Source of the DNA: Gemmatimonadetes bacterium 13_1_40CM_69_22
GTDB taxonomy: Bacteria; Gemmatimonadota; Gemmatimonadetes; Gemmatimonadales; GWC2-71-9
NCBI GenBank assembly: GCA_001917665.1
Contig: MNEL01000033.1
Location: 1 to 64,000, forward strand
Reading direction: 5' to 3'
Length of the DNA: 64,000 nucleotides
The notes beneath the pieces are model-generated. The model was not told the DNA's origin, did no database searches, and saw only the letters and a program-made list of their open reading frames with translations. The position numbers and the translations under genes are program-made. Within the stretch, counting starts at the first letter, position 1; each line of letters starts with the position of its first letter. Of the stretch, positions 1 through 8,429 are shown piece by piece.

Positions 1-576
1 GTGTCCGCCGCCGCGCTCCACGCGTTCGCGTCACCCGGCGCAGCGGTGATCGCCGCAGCGCTGACCTTCGTTCTGCCCGTCGGGAATGCGGCGTGTGGGC
101 TCGGCAGCGGGAACACGTCGCTGGGGCTCGACGTCGGCGCGGCAGTGTCGCCGAGCCGGCGGCTGCACCTCTCGGCGGACGCCAGCCGGAGCGTGAGCGG
201 CCTCTCGGCCCAATCGGCCCTCAGCGCGCCCCACGCGACCTCGCTCCGGGCGGACGCCGGCTACGACGTTTCGTCCCGCTGGAGGGCCAGTGCGTCGCTC
301 GGCGCCGACGTCGGAGCAGCCGACTCCACGCAGGCTCTGAGCCGCGTGGTGGGCGCCGGCGCGGGCTATCGGCTCGCAGCGCCATTCACGCTCACGCTCG
401 ACGGCAGCATCGGGCTTTCGGCGGCTTCGCCCAAGTGGGCGCTGTCACTTGGCATCGGCACCGCGTTCGCTGGCACGTCGCCGGTGAGCCTCTCGTCGCC
501 GCTCCGGCGTCTCAAGACGACGTTCGCGGGCGGCGTGAACCGCGGCAGCGGGGGGGGAAAGATCGGGTGCCGGTGA
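1..576 (+). CDS. Outer-membrane beta-barrel protein, probably 5' partial
   Basis: An open frame runs from the first base of the window to a stop at 574-576 (191 codons). The protein is a series of alternating polar/hydrophobic segments with many Ser, Ala and Gly residues (e.g. LRADAGYDVSSRW, SASLGADVGAAD), the pattern of transmembrane beta-strands in small outer-membrane barrels. The segment FVLPVGNAACGLGSG resembles the N-terminal third of transporter-type barrels, which have a PxGnxxxGLGSG-like stretch, so the true start and signal peptide probably lie outside the window. The GTG at position 1 may be only an internal Val. The 3' end overlaps the convergent YdeI-like gene by 65 bp. Substrate unknown. 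Confidence 0.6.
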   Translation: MSAAALHAFASPGAAVIAAALTFVLPVGNAACGLGSGNTSLGLDVGAAVSPSRRLHLSADASRSVSGLSAQSALSAPHATSLRADAGYDVSSRWRASASLGADVGAADSTQALSRVVGAGAGYRLAAPFTLTLDGSIGLSAASPKWALSLGIGTAFAGTSPVSLSSPLRRLKTTFAGGVNRGSGGGKIGCR

Positions 577-1054
577 ACGCCGGCGCCGCGTCAGCGGTGG
601 AAAGGTGCGCCGGCGCGCCGAGTAGCTGATCGGCTGGCTGCTTCAGCTTCCGGCCGTAGCGGACGGGGAGGGTAACGCTCCGCTGCTCGAACGAATAGAC
701 CCCGGACCTCTGCTCGTGGCGCGCCTCGAACGCCCGGAGCCCCGGCGGGCGCATCAGCCCCGCGCGCGCGAGCTGCCGGGCCCGCTGGATGTTCACCGCG
801 CTCCAGATGCTGCGCGCCCTGCAGGGGGTGAAGCGGATCGTGTAGCTGGTGTCGTCGAGGCTGCGGCGGATCCCGTCGATCCACCCGAAACACAATGCCT
901 GATCCACGGACTCGGGCCAGGTGATGCTTGGCTTACCCGAGCCCTTCTTGTGGAAGCCGACCAAGAGCTCGCGGGCCGTGGCGCCGTTGGTCTGGAGCCA
1001 GCGGCGGAACTCGGCCGGGGACCTGAAGAAGCGTGGCTTCATGTCGCGCGCCAC
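512..1054 (-). CDS. YdeI/OmpD-associated family protein, C-terminally truncated
   Basis: The first ~125 residues match the YdeI/OmdA-like family closely: a RxFFRSPAEFRRWL-like start, then GSGKPSITWPESVDQALCFG, WIDGIRRS and IRFTPCRARSIWSAVNIQRA. Family members are ~190 residues and end in a helical region with a WWVxSAKRxETRxRRLxxLI motif. Here that region is missing; the frame instead runs into Pro/Arg/Ser-rich sequence antisense to the convergent barrel gene. A truncation or rearrangement near 640-660 is likely, so it may be a decaying gene. The start could be GTG 1054 or ATG 1042 (MKPRFF, the usual family start). Function of the family is poorly known. Confidence 0.65.
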   Translation of the reverse strand: MARDMKPRFFRSPAEFRRWLQTNGATARELLVGFHKKGSGKPSITWPESVDQALCFGWIDGIRRSLDDTSYTIRFTPCRARSIWSAVNIQRARQLARAGLMRPPGLRAFEARHEQRSGVYSFEQRSVTLPVRYGRKLKQPADQLLGAPAHLSTADAAPAFTGTRSFPPRCRGSRRPRTSS

Positions 1055-1056
1055 CG

Positions 1057-1085
1057 TTGAAGGGCCTTGGCCACCTGCTTAGTAA
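1057..1085 (+). promoter_or_regulatory. Candidate sigma70-type promoter for the two-component operon
   Basis: TTGAAG (1057-1062), a 17-nt spacer, then TAGTAA (1080-1085), between the divergent YdeI-like gene and the response regulator. It predicts a leader of about 95 nt. Seen by eye only. Confidence 0.35.
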
Positions 1086-1186
1086 TAGAACACGCCCGTG
1101 CGCTGGAGCAACGGGAGATAGCCTGCGTGGCACCCGACCGCGCACATTCTATCCTGGTACCCTCTCGGCCGAGCCGCAGGCTGGCG

Positions 1187-1927
1187 ATGGACGCGACACG
1201 CTTGAGCGACGACGACATGACGAGCGCGGTCGTCCGTGCGCGCGCGCTGGTGATCATCGAAGACGACGCCCCGATTCGGCGCGCACTCCGCCACGCGCTC
1301 AGCGCAGTGACGGATCGGCTGCTCGAGGCGCCGACCGGACGAGAAGGAATTGACATCACGGCGACTGAGCGTCCGGACCTGGTCATCCTTGACCTGGGTT
1401 TGCCGGACTGCCGAGGGGTCGACGTTTGCCATGAAATCCGGTCGTGGTCCCGCGTGCCCATCCTCGTGCTGTCCGCCCGGCATTCAGACGCCGAGAAGGT
1501 TCAGCTGCTGAATGCCGGAGCCGATGACTATGTCACCAAGCCGTTCAGCACACCGGAATTCGTGGCGCGCGTACGCGCCCTCTTGCGGCGGGCGCGGCTG
1601 CCGACGGCGGACGACGTCGCGACGGTGGTCGAGGGGTATGGGCTCACCATCGATCTGCTCCACCGTCGCGTCACGCGGGGCGGCACCCCGATTCGGCTCA
1701 CGCCGATCGAGTGGGACATTCTTCGAACGCTAGTCACGAATGCCGGACGCACGCTCACGCATCAGCAGATTTTCGACGCGGTCTGGGGAGACGCGGCCGG
1801 CAATCCCCAGCAATACCTGCGCGTTCACATCACCAACCTCCGCCGCAAGGTGGAGGCGAACGCCGCTCGTCCGGAGCTCATCGTGACGGAGCCCGGGGTC
1901 GGCTATCGCGCCGAGCTGCCGGCGTAG
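1187..1927 (+). CDS. OmpR/KdpE-family DNA-binding response regulator
   Basis: The N-terminal receiver domain has the acidic pair in VIIEDDAPIRR, the phospho-acceptor Asp in VILDLGLPD and the conserved Lys in DDYVTKPFS. The C-terminal winged helix carries the RLTPIEWDILRTLVTNAGR and LRVHITNLRRKVE motifs of OmpR/PhoB-type regulators. The receiver and linker are most like KdpE. ATG 1187 and ATG 1217 (MTSAVV) are both possible starts; either gives a full-length regulator. The stop is 4 nt before the sensor kinase, so the two form an operon. No kdpFABC genes are present in the window, so the target is unknown. Confidence 0.85.
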   Translation: MDATRLSDDDMTSAVVRARALVIIEDDAPIRRALRHALSAVTDRLLEAPTGREGIDITATERPDLVILDLGLPDCRGVDVCHEIRSWSRVPILVLSARHSDAEKVQLLNAGADDYVTKPFSTPEFVARVRALLRRARLPTADDVATVVEGYGLTIDLLHRRVTRGGTPIRLTPIEWDILRTLVTNAGRTLTHQQIFDAVWGDAAGNPQQYLRVHITNLRRKVEANAARPELIVTEPGVGYRAELPA

Positions 1928-1931
1928 CGTC

Positions 1932-3440
1932 ATGGCGCGATCCCGCGTGTGGGCTTGGCTGTGCTGGGTTACCGTGTGCGTCGTGGCCACCGTCGTCCTC
2001 CGAGCCCGCCGCGACGGCGTGGACACGGTATACGCCGTCCTCACCTATCTGCTGATCATCTTGGGCGGGAGCGTGAGCGGCGGGCGACCGCTGGGTCTCG
2101 CGCTCACGTTAGCCGGGTTCCTGTTGATCGACTACTTCTTCCAGGTGCCGTACGACACGCTCTCGGTGAGCAAGCCGCTCGACTGGATCGTGTTGCTGGC
2201 CTTCCTCACCACCGCGGTCGTCACGACGCACCTGCTGACGCAGGAGCGGGCGCGAGCCGCGGAGGCCGAGCGGCGAGCCGGCGAAGTGGCATCGCTCGGC
2301 CGGCTCGGCGCGGAAATCTTGAGCGCGGGTCGGGCAGAGGATTCGTTGGCGGGCATCGCGGAGTTGATCCGCACGTCCCTCGAGATCACGCACTGCCGGA
2401 TCTACGGTCGGGACGACGATGCCGTGCGCCTGCTCGTGGCATCGCCGACCGCCGCGCCGGCAGAACCGCCCCTGCCGGACCGCGACGAGCTCCGCCGCTT
2501 CGCGGAGACCACAGGCACGTTTGACCACGCAGAAGATAGCGTGTCTGGGGCGGCGCTCCACAGCCGCGCTGCCGACGAGCGCACGGTGTTCGCGGCCCTC
2601 CGGGCGCACGGGCGAACCGTGGGCGTGCTGTACCTCGCCGATGAAGGGCCGATCGCGCTCGATCCGGCGCGACAGCGCTTTCTGGGCGCGCTCGCCTACT
2701 ACGCGGCGCTGGCCGTGGAGCGGACGCGGCTGGTCGCAACCGCGCAGCATGCGGAGGCATTGCGGGAGGCGGACCGCCTCAAGGACGTCGTATTGGCGTC
2801 CGTCTCGCACGATCTCCGGACCCCTTTGACGACCATCAAGGCGCTCGCTCAGGAGGGCGCGCTCCGCGGTGACCGGAACGCGCTCGCGATCGAGGAGCAG
2901 ACGGACCGACTCGGTCACCTCGTCGCCGATTTGCTCGATCTCTCTCGCCTCAAGGGCGGGGCCATGCCCGTGCATCCCGAGGTCAACACCGCCGAGGATC
3001 TGGTCGGCGCGGCGATGCGGCAGACGGCCGGAGTCCTGAAGGATCGGAGGGTCGAGACCAACGTCGACCTCACCGAGCCGGCCCTGGCCGGTCGGTTCGA
3101 CTTCGTCCAATCGCTCCGCATCCTGAGCAATCTGCTGGGAAACGCCGTCCGCTACACGCCGCCCGCGTCGCCGATCGAGCTTTCCGTCCATCGGGACGGC
3201 GCGGCCCTGGTGTTCGTCGTGGCCGACCGTGGTCCGGGCATCCCTATGGCCGAGCGGGACCGCATCTTCGAGCCGTTCTACCGCCCGGCCGGCGCTCCCG
3301 CCGACGGCGGCGGCGCCGGCCTTGGACTTTCGATCGCGCGGCGCCTGGCGGAGCTACAGGGGGGCACGCTCGAGTACGCAGCGCGGCTGGGCGGCGGCAG
3401 CAGTTTCGAGCTGCGGCTCCCGGCGGACCCGTCTTTGTGA
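1932..3440 (+). CDS. KdpD-like sensor histidine kinase (DUF4118-GAF-HisKA-HATPase)
   Basis: The first ~110 residues hold closely packed hydrophobic helices (VYAVLTYLLIILGG, LALTLAGFLLIDYFF, DWIVLLAFLTTAVVT), the DUF4118 four-helix region of KdpD. A GAF-like region follows (~residues 125-270), then the H-box SVSHDLRTPLTTIKAL, the N-box NLLGNAVRYTPP, and G-boxes DRGPGIP and GAGLGLSIARRLAE. The protein lacks the large N-terminal KdpD and Usp domains (~400 residues) that sense K+ and c-di-AMP in classical KdpD, so it matches only the C-terminal half. It should phosphorylate the upstream regulator. Signal unknown. Confidence 0.85.
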   Translation: MARSRVWAWLCWVTVCVVATVVLRARRDGVDTVYAVLTYLLIILGGSVSGGRPLGLALTLAGFLLIDYFFQVPYDTLSVSKPLDWIVLLAFLTTAVVTTHLLTQERARAAEAERRAGEVASLGRLGAEILSAGRAEDSLAGIAELIRTSLEITHCRIYGRDDDAVRLLVASPTAAPAEPPLPDRDELRRFAETTGTFDHAEDSVSGAALHSRAADERTVFAALRAHGRTVGVLYLADEGPIALDPARQRFLGALAYYAALAVERTRLVATAQHAEALREADRLKDVVLASVSHDLRTPLTTIKALAQEGALRGDRNALAIEEQTDRLGHLVADLLDLSRLKGGAMPVHPEVNTAEDLVGAAMRQTAGVLKDRRVETNVDLTEPALAGRFDFVQSLRILSNLLGNAVRYTPPASPIELSVHRDGAALVFVVADRGPGIPMAERDRIFEPFYRPAGAPADGGGAGLGLSIARRLAELQGGTLEYAARLGGGSSFELRLPADPSL

Positions 3441-3470
3441 ACTCTTAGCAGCGATCGCTAGCCAGCCTCG

Positions 3471-3500
3471 TTGATTCTTAACGCGCGATCCCGATAGGTT
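3471..3500 (+). promoter_or_regulatory. Candidate promoter for a leaderless transcript
   Basis: TTGATT (3471-3476), an 18-nt spacer, TAGGTT (3495-3500). The -10 box ends 8 nt before ATG 3509 and no Shine-Dalgarno sequence lies between, so the predicted transcript starts at or 1-3 nt before the start codon. Confidence 0.4.
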
Positions 3501-3508
3501 GGGCGCGT

Positions 3509-3892
3509 ATGCGGGAGCTGTCGCTCATTGTGCGCGCGGTGCTTGACGCGCGGGACGAAGCGATCGTGATCGTCGACGCGCGCGGCGGCACGCTCTACCT
3601 GAACGCGGCGGCGCGGGCCACGCGGCCACAACCGCATACACCATCGCAGTTCATGGCGCGGGGCGGGCGCGCCGTGCCGCTGCGCCTGGGAGACGGCGTA
3701 CTGGGCGAGGTGATTATCGTGCCTCAGGAGTCCAGTCAAAGGTGGGCCGACCAAGAGCGCCAGGCAATTCAGGAGACCCTGCAACAGACGGGTGGCAAGT
3801 GCGCGGAAACCGCCCGCCGACTCGGCATCAGCCGCACTACCCTGTGGCGGCGCCTGAAGGCGGTGCAGGCGTCGCTCAAAACACCTCGTTAA
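3509..3892 (+). CDS. Small regulator with PAS-like N-terminus and Fis-type HTH
   Basis: This 127-residue protein ends in a factor-for-inversion-type helix-turn-helix: ERQAIQETLQQTGGKCAETARRLGISRTTLWRRLK, i.e. the NtrC-family C-terminal DNA-binding module without the AAA+ domain. The first ~45 residues (AIVIVDARGGTLYLNAAAR) look like the start of a PAS fold, so it may bind a ligand or partner. The -10-like TAGGTT is 8 nt upstream of ATG and there is no ribosome-binding site. It lies 68 nt after the KdpD-like kinase on the same strand but has its own promoter-like sequence. The 3' end overlaps the convergent hydrolase by 17 bp. Targets unknown. Confidence 0.7.
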   Translation: MRELSLIVRAVLDARDEAIVIVDARGGTLYLNAAARATRPQPHTPSQFMARGGRAVPLRLGDGVLGEVIIVPQESSQRWADQERQAIQETLQQTGGKCAETARRLGISRTTLWRRLKAVQASLKTPR

Positions 3893-4655
3893 ACAGCTTT
3901 AGCATCGCCGTCCAGGACTGGCGGTCCGCGTCGGCATCATAGGCGAGCTGCGGCATGCCATACTTCGCCGCGTCGGGGTTGGTGAAGCCGTGCTTGGCGC
4001 CGGGATACGAAATCACCTCGAACCGCCCGCCCGCCGCTTGCATCTCGCGCTTGAACGCCTCCACTTGCTCGGGCGGGACGAACGGATCGGCGCCGCCTGT
4101 CAGCACGAGCACCCGGGCCTTGACCTTCCCGGGCTGCGCAGGAGTCTTCGTCGCGAGCGCCCCGTGGAACGTCACGACGGCGGCAAGCGGGGCGCCCGCG
4201 CGCGCCATGTCCAGCACGACCGCGCCGCCGAAGCAATAGCCGATCGCCGCGATGCGCGTGGTGTCGACGTGGGGATCGCGCTTCAACTGCTCGAGCGCGG
4301 CGTTGAACCGGGCCGCAAGCACCGCCGGATCCTTGGTCACCTCGTTCACGAACGCCTGCGCGTCCTGTGGGTGGGTGGCGACCTTGCCCTTGCCGAACAT
4401 GTCCAGCGCGAGGCCGACATAACCGGCCTCGGCGAGGCGCCGCGCCTGGTTGCGCGCGTGCTCGTTGTGCCCCCACCACTCGTGCACGACGAGCACGCCG
4501 GAGCGCTTGCCTCGCGCGGCGTCGTCCCAGGCGATGAATCCCTGCAGGACGGTCTCGCCCTGCCGGTATTCGAGTTCCCGGGTCTTGACGTTGGCGTTTC
4601 CAGGCGACTGTGAGAGCAACACGGCAGCCATGGCTAGTCCGTACCGGGCGTGCAT
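3876..4655 (-). CDS. Secreted dienelactone hydrolase family protein
   Basis: An alpha/beta-hydrolase of the dienelactone hydrolase family (~259 residues). Visible are the strand-helix VLVVHEWWGHN, the nucleophile elbow GYCFGG with Cys as nucleophile, the Asp of LTGGADPFVPP and the His of GAKHGFTN, a complete Cys-Asp-His triad. An N-terminal MHARYGLAMAAVLLS stretch suggests export. ATG 4655 is preferred over upstream codons because a strong AGGAGG lies 6-10 nt before it. Family members hydrolyse carboxylic esters or lactones; the natural substrate cannot be read from sequence. The gene is a single unit, convergent with the Fis-type regulator. Confidence 0.85.
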   Translation of the reverse strand: MHARYGLAMAAVLLSQSPGNANVKTRELEYRQGETVLQGFIAWDDAARGKRSGVLVVHEWWGHNEHARNQARRLAEAGYVGLALDMFGKGKVATHPQDAQAFVNEVTKDPAVLAARFNAALEQLKRDPHVDTTRIAAIGYCFGGAVVLDMARAGAPLAAVVTFHGALATKTPAQPGKVKARVLVLTGGADPFVPPEQVEAFKREMQAAGGRFEVISYPGAKHGFTNPDAAKYGMPQLAYDADADRQSWTAMLKLFNEVF

Positions 4656-4710
4656 GCGTCGACCTCCTCTTGTCGGTGGTGCTTCATCATCTCGGAGCAG
4701 CGGGATTGCG

Positions 4711-7158
4711 TCAAGCGATGCGGCGGTCCGACTCTTCCGGTTCGGCGAGCAGGGCGCCCGCTGCCGCGGGCTCGAGCGGTTTGGCAAACAGCTGGCCCTG
4801 CCCGAGCCGGCACCCGAACGCGATGAGGCGCGCGCGCTGCGTGACCGTCTCCACGCCCTCCGCAATCACGCCCAGACCGAGATTGCCCGCCAGGTCCACG
4901 ATCGAGCGCACGATCTCCAGGTCAGTGCGGCGCGCTCCCATGCGGTGCACGAGGGAGCGATCGACCTTGATCCCCTGGAGCGGGAAGCGCGGCAACGCGC
5001 TGAGTGACGAGTACCCGGTGCCGAAGTCGTCCATGTGCAGCTCGACGTTCAACCCCCGCAGCTGACCGAGCGCGGTGGTCGACGACTCGACGCTCTCCAT
5101 CAGCACGCGCTCGCTGATCTCGAGGGACAGGCAAGGGGGCGCGAGTCCCGCGGTCTGCAGGGCCGTCCGCACCTCTTCCACGATGCGCGGGTGCCCGAGC
5201 TGTTCGGCGGAAAGGTTCACGCTGATCCGCAGCCCAGCAGCGGCCGGGAACGTCTCCTGCCAGCCTCGCGCGTGCCGGCACGCCTCCTGGAGTACCCAGC
5301 GGCCGATAGGGATGATGAGCCCGGTCTGCTCCGCCAGCGGCACGAAGTCGAGCGGGAGGATCACGCCGCGCTTGGGGTGATGCCAGCGCAGCAGCGCCTC
5401 GAACCCGTGCACGCGGCCGCTCTCGAGCTCCACAATGGGCTGGAAGACCAGCCGAAACTCATCGCGCTCGAGGGCGTTCCGCAGGTCCGCCTCCATGCCG
5501 GAGCGGGCCTCGGCCGAGTCGCGCATGGCCACATCGAACACCTGGAAGCGCGCCCGCCCCTGCTGCTTGGCATGATACATGGCGAGGTCGGCGTCGCGCA
5601 GCAGATCCTGGACTTGCCCGTGGTCAGGGTCGCTCAGCGCCACGCCGATGCTGGCGCTCGCGAGGATCTCGCAGCCCTCGAGCGAAAATGGCGTGGCGAG
5701 CGAGTCCTGGATGCGCCGCGCCGCGTGCTCCGCGTCGGGCAGTCCGGTGATCTCCTCGAGCAGCAGGGTAAACTCATCGCCCCCGAGCCGCGCCACGACG
5801 TCGCCGGGCCGCACGCACGTCCGTAGCCGGCCCGCGATCTCCCCCAGCAGGTGGTCACCGGCTGCGTGACCGAGGCTGTCGTTCACCGCCTTGAAGTCGT
5901 CGAAGTCGAGGAACAGGACGGCGAACCGGTACGCGGGATCGCGCCGCACGCGCGCCAGCGCTTGAGACACCCGCTCGACGAAGTACGTTCGGTTGGGCAG
6001 GTCGGTGAGGGCGTCGTGGAGGGCTCCATGCACGAGCTGTTGCTCGGCCTGCTTGCGCGCCGTGACGTCGTACGCGATCGACGTGGTGCCGATGGGGCGA
6101 CCCTGCGGGTCCAGGATCGGTGAGACGCTGAGCGACACCTCTACGCGCGTGCCGTCCTTACGCACCCGGGTCGTCTCGTAACGCTCGATCCGCTCGCCGC
6201 GCCGCAAGCGTTCCAGCATCCCGGGGAGCTCGTCGACGCGGTCGGGCGGGGCGAGCAGGGCGATCGGCTTCCCGATCACTTCCTCGGCGGAGTACCCGTA
6301 CAGGCGTGCCGCCGCCGGGTTCCAGCTGGTGATGGTTCCGTCCAACGTCTTGCCGATGACGGCGTCGTCGGCTGACTCCACCAAGGCCTTGAACAGTGTT
6401 AAGGCCTGCTCGGCGAGTTGGCGCTCCGTGACGTCCTGCGTGGCCCAGCGGGCGCGGATGAGCTGCCCGCCTGCGAGCAGCCCGCTCGCACTGATGAGGC
6501 CGTGGCGCATCGAACCGTCGCGGTGGCGCATTCGGGTCTCGACGTTACGGAGCGTCTCCCCCGTCCGCAGGCGCTGCAGGGCATCCGCGGCCGCCTGGGG
6601 ATCGACATAAAACTGGGCGATGTTGCGACCCACATACTCGTCGCGCTGATAGCCCAGCGTGTCGAGCTCGGTCTGGTTGGCGCCGAGAATCGTGCCGTCC
6701 GCCGCCGTCCACCGCAGGCCGACGGGCGCGTTCTCGAAGCAATCCGCGCGCTCCAGCTCCTGCACCCGGCGCTCCGGGTCGTCGATCAGACCGATGCACA
6801 CCCCGGCGAGCTCGAGCATCATCCGCTCTCGGCCCCGCCGCTCGATTCCGGTTGGCGGGGGCTGCGGCGGCTCGCGGCGGACCGGCGCGATACACCAGCG
6901 CTGCTGCCGCACGCGGCTCACCACCCAGCGGCGGGGCTTGCGCGGCGATTGCAGCTCGCCGAGGTCGCGCAACGTGGCCTCCAGCTCGGCGGCGGCGCCA
7001 GCGGCCACGTCCGCCGCGGAGCTGGCGGCCAGGAGATGCAGTCGATCGCGCGCGTCCGCCTCCCAGACACCGACCCCTCGCCCCTCGAGGGCGATGGCCG
7101 CCCTGCGCAGCACCTCCTGCCACCGCTGCTCCAGTCCGCTCGAGAGCGTGGCAGTCAT
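4711..7158 (-). CDS. PAS-PAS-GGDEF-EAL c-di-GMP turnover protein
   Basis: An 815-residue cytoplasmic protein. After ~120 unassigned residues come two PAS/PAC units (ENAPVGLRWTAADGTILGAN at ~135 and DAVIGKTLDGTITSWNPAAA at ~265, the second followed by a PAC motif GTTSIAYDVTARKQAE). A GGDEF domain has LTDLPNRTYF and an intact RLGGDEFTLL at about residue 458. An EAL domain starts with HGFEALLRWHHP at ~585 and keeps VNLSAEQL, DDFGTGYSS and KVDRSLV. Both catalytic signatures are intact, so it may make and degrade c-di-GMP, or use one domain as a regulator. No transmembrane helix is evident. It is divergent from the degenerate receiver/GGDEF gene. Confidence 0.9.
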   Translation of the reverse strand: MTATLSSGLEQRWQEVLRRAAIALEGRGVGVWEADARDRLHLLAASSAADVAAGAAAELEATLRDLGELQSPRKPRRWVVSRVRQQRWCIAPVRREPPQPPPTGIERRGRERMMLELAGVCIGLIDDPERRVQELERADCFENAPVGLRWTAADGTILGANQTELDTLGYQRDEYVGRNIAQFYVDPQAAADALQRLRTGETLRNVETRMRHRDGSMRHGLISASGLLAGGQLIRARWATQDVTERQLAEQALTLFKALVESADDAVIGKTLDGTITSWNPAAARLYGYSAEEVIGKPIALLAPPDRVDELPGMLERLRRGERIERYETTRVRKDGTRVEVSLSVSPILDPQGRPIGTTSIAYDVTARKQAEQQLVHGALHDALTDLPNRTYFVERVSQALARVRRDPAYRFAVLFLDFDDFKAVNDSLGHAAGDHLLGEIAGRLRTCVRPGDVVARLGGDEFTLLLEEITGLPDAEHAARRIQDSLATPFSLEGCEILASASIGVALSDPDHGQVQDLLRDADLAMYHAKQQGRARFQVFDVAMRDSAEARSGMEADLRNALERDEFRLVFQPIVELESGRVHGFEALLRWHHPKRGVILPLDFVPLAEQTGLIIPIGRWVLQEACRHARGWQETFPAAAGLRISVNLSAEQLGHPRIVEEVRTALQTAGLAPPCLSLEISERVLMESVESSTTALGQLRGLNVELHMDDFGTGYSSLSALPRFPLQGIKVDRSLVHRMGARRTDLEIVRSIVDLAGNLGLGVIAEGVETVTQRARLIAFGCRLGQGQLFAKPLEPAAAGALLAEPEESDRRIA

Positions 7159-7308
7159 GGATTCGCAAGACCGCGCGCGTTGCTGGCGGGCGAGATGGTT
7201 GCGTCGGCCGACCCGAGGCCGATCGCGTCGTCGCTGTGCTCTACGATCGGGGCCACCCCCTTTGATGCGCGAGCGAGCGTGGACCTAGCGGACAGGAACC
7301 AACGTAGG

Positions 7309-7370
7309 TGTGGCGCATGCCGCGTGCCACGCCTGGGGGCCGGTACACGGCATGTAGCGTCTCCGCCACA
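7309..7370. repeat. Compound inverted repeat in a 317-bp divergent spacer
   Basis: Two contiguous 7-nt arms, TGTGGCG (7309-7315) and CATGCCG (7316-7322), recur as exact reverse complements CGGCATG (7348-7354) and CGCCACA (7364-7370), separated by a 9-nt bulge. The inner loop can form a further GTGCC/GGTAC stem. It could be a folded RNA element or a protein-binding site between the two divergent c-di-GMP-related genes. The rest of 7159-7475 shows nothing I recognise. Confidence 0.4.
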
Positions 7371-7475
7371 AGTGTAGCAGTCCGAGCCGCTCCCTGAGGT
7401 TAACGTGTCGTGGCCTTGGAAACGCCGGCGCTCTCGTGTCTGGGCCCGCTTGTTGCCGCACGACTGGTAGGTCCC

Positions 7476-8429
7476 ATGGATCCCCCAAGCGCGCCGCCGG
7501 TCGTCCTCATCGCGGGTGCTCGAGTCCACTCCCTCACGAGTGCGCTCGAGACGAACGGCTACGCCGTGGTCCAGTCCCCGACCGCCATGCTCGCCCTCGC
7601 GCAGGCGCGTGAAGTGCGTCCGGACGTCCTCATCCTCGGGGTCGAGTTGCCGGACATCTCGGCGATCGCCGGCTGGCTGTTCGACAACGACCTGCACATC
7701 GGCAGTAACGTGCCGATCCTCGTTCTCGCGCCCGACCGGCCGACTCCCGAGCAGCGGGTGACCGCGCTGCACGCGGGTGCCTGGGACTTTCTCCGCTATC
7801 CGGGTGACCTCGACGAGCTGTTGGTCAAGCTCCAGACCTACGTGCAGGCGAAGCGGAACCTCGATGCGACCCTCGCGGAGGGCCCGGTTGACGCTCCGAC
7901 AGGAGTGCACAGTCGGGCCAGCCTCGCGCGGCGGGCGCGGGAGCTGGGAGCGCTGATGTCGCGGCAGAACGGCGCGCTGGCCTGCATCGTGTTCGCGCTG
8001 GAGGCGGACCCCGCAGACCCAAGGGCCGGAAGCGTCGTCGCGCGTGCGGCACGAGTGTCCGACGTCGTCGGGGCCTTGGGCCCGACCGAATTCGCCGTCG
8101 TCGCGCCCGCGACCGATCACGCGGGTGCGGTGAAGCTCGCCCAGCGCATCGCCGCCGCTCTGAGCGAGACGCTTGGCGGGGGCGTCGTGGCTCCGGGGTC
8201 AACCCTCCGGGTCGGCTACGATGCGGTCGGCAACCTGAAGTATTCGCCGATTGATCCCGTCGCGCTGCTGTTGCGCGCTACTACCGCGCTGCGCAGCGGC
8301 AGGCCGGAGCCCGGCTCCCCGTGGGTGCGACGCTTCGACTTGACCACGACCACCGATCGAGGCGGGGGAGCGACGGGGCGCACTACTCCCTCCGGGCTCG
8401 CGGTCGATCCGGGGAGAGCCAGCTCATGA
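7476..8429 (+). CDS. Degenerate receiver plus degenerate GGDEF-like protein
   Basis: The N-terminal ~115 residues keep the receiver fold (VLIAGARVH, RPDVLILGVELPD, VPILVLAPD, AGAWDFLRYPGDLDEL). The acidic pair is gone, the phospho-acceptor Asp is Gly (LILG), and the conserved Lys is Tyr (LRYP). The C-terminal ~160 residues resemble a GGDEF fold (THSRASLARRARELG-like start, then GALGPTEFAVVAP), but GGDEF reads GPTEF. Both domains therefore look non-catalytic; a scaffold or c-di-GMP/GTP-binding role is possible. ATG 7476 (MDPPSAPPVVLI) begins at the fold; GTG 7410 is the alternative start. The last codons overlap the next gene (ATGA), suggesting coupling. Confidence 0.7.
   Translation: MDPPSAPPVVLIAGARVHSLTSALETNGYAVVQSPTAMLALAQAREVRPDVLILGVELPDISAIAGWLFDNDLHIGSNVPILVLAPDRPTPEQRVTALHAGAWDFLRYPGDLDELLVKLQTYVQAKRNLDATLAEGPVDAPTGVHSRASLARRARELGALMSRQNGALACIVFALEADPADPRAGSVVARAARVSDVVGALGPTEFAVVAPATDHAGAVKLAQRIAAALSETLGGGVVAPGSTLRVGYDAVGNLKYSPIDPVALLLRATTALRSGRPEPGSPWVRRFDLTTTTDRGGGATGRTTPSGLAVDPGRASS

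Noticed and set aside
7309-7370. c-di-GMP (GEMM-type) riboswitch before the c-di-GMP genes
   Set aside because: The hairpin lacks the conserved GEMM core sequences; I keep it only as an unexplained inverted repeat.
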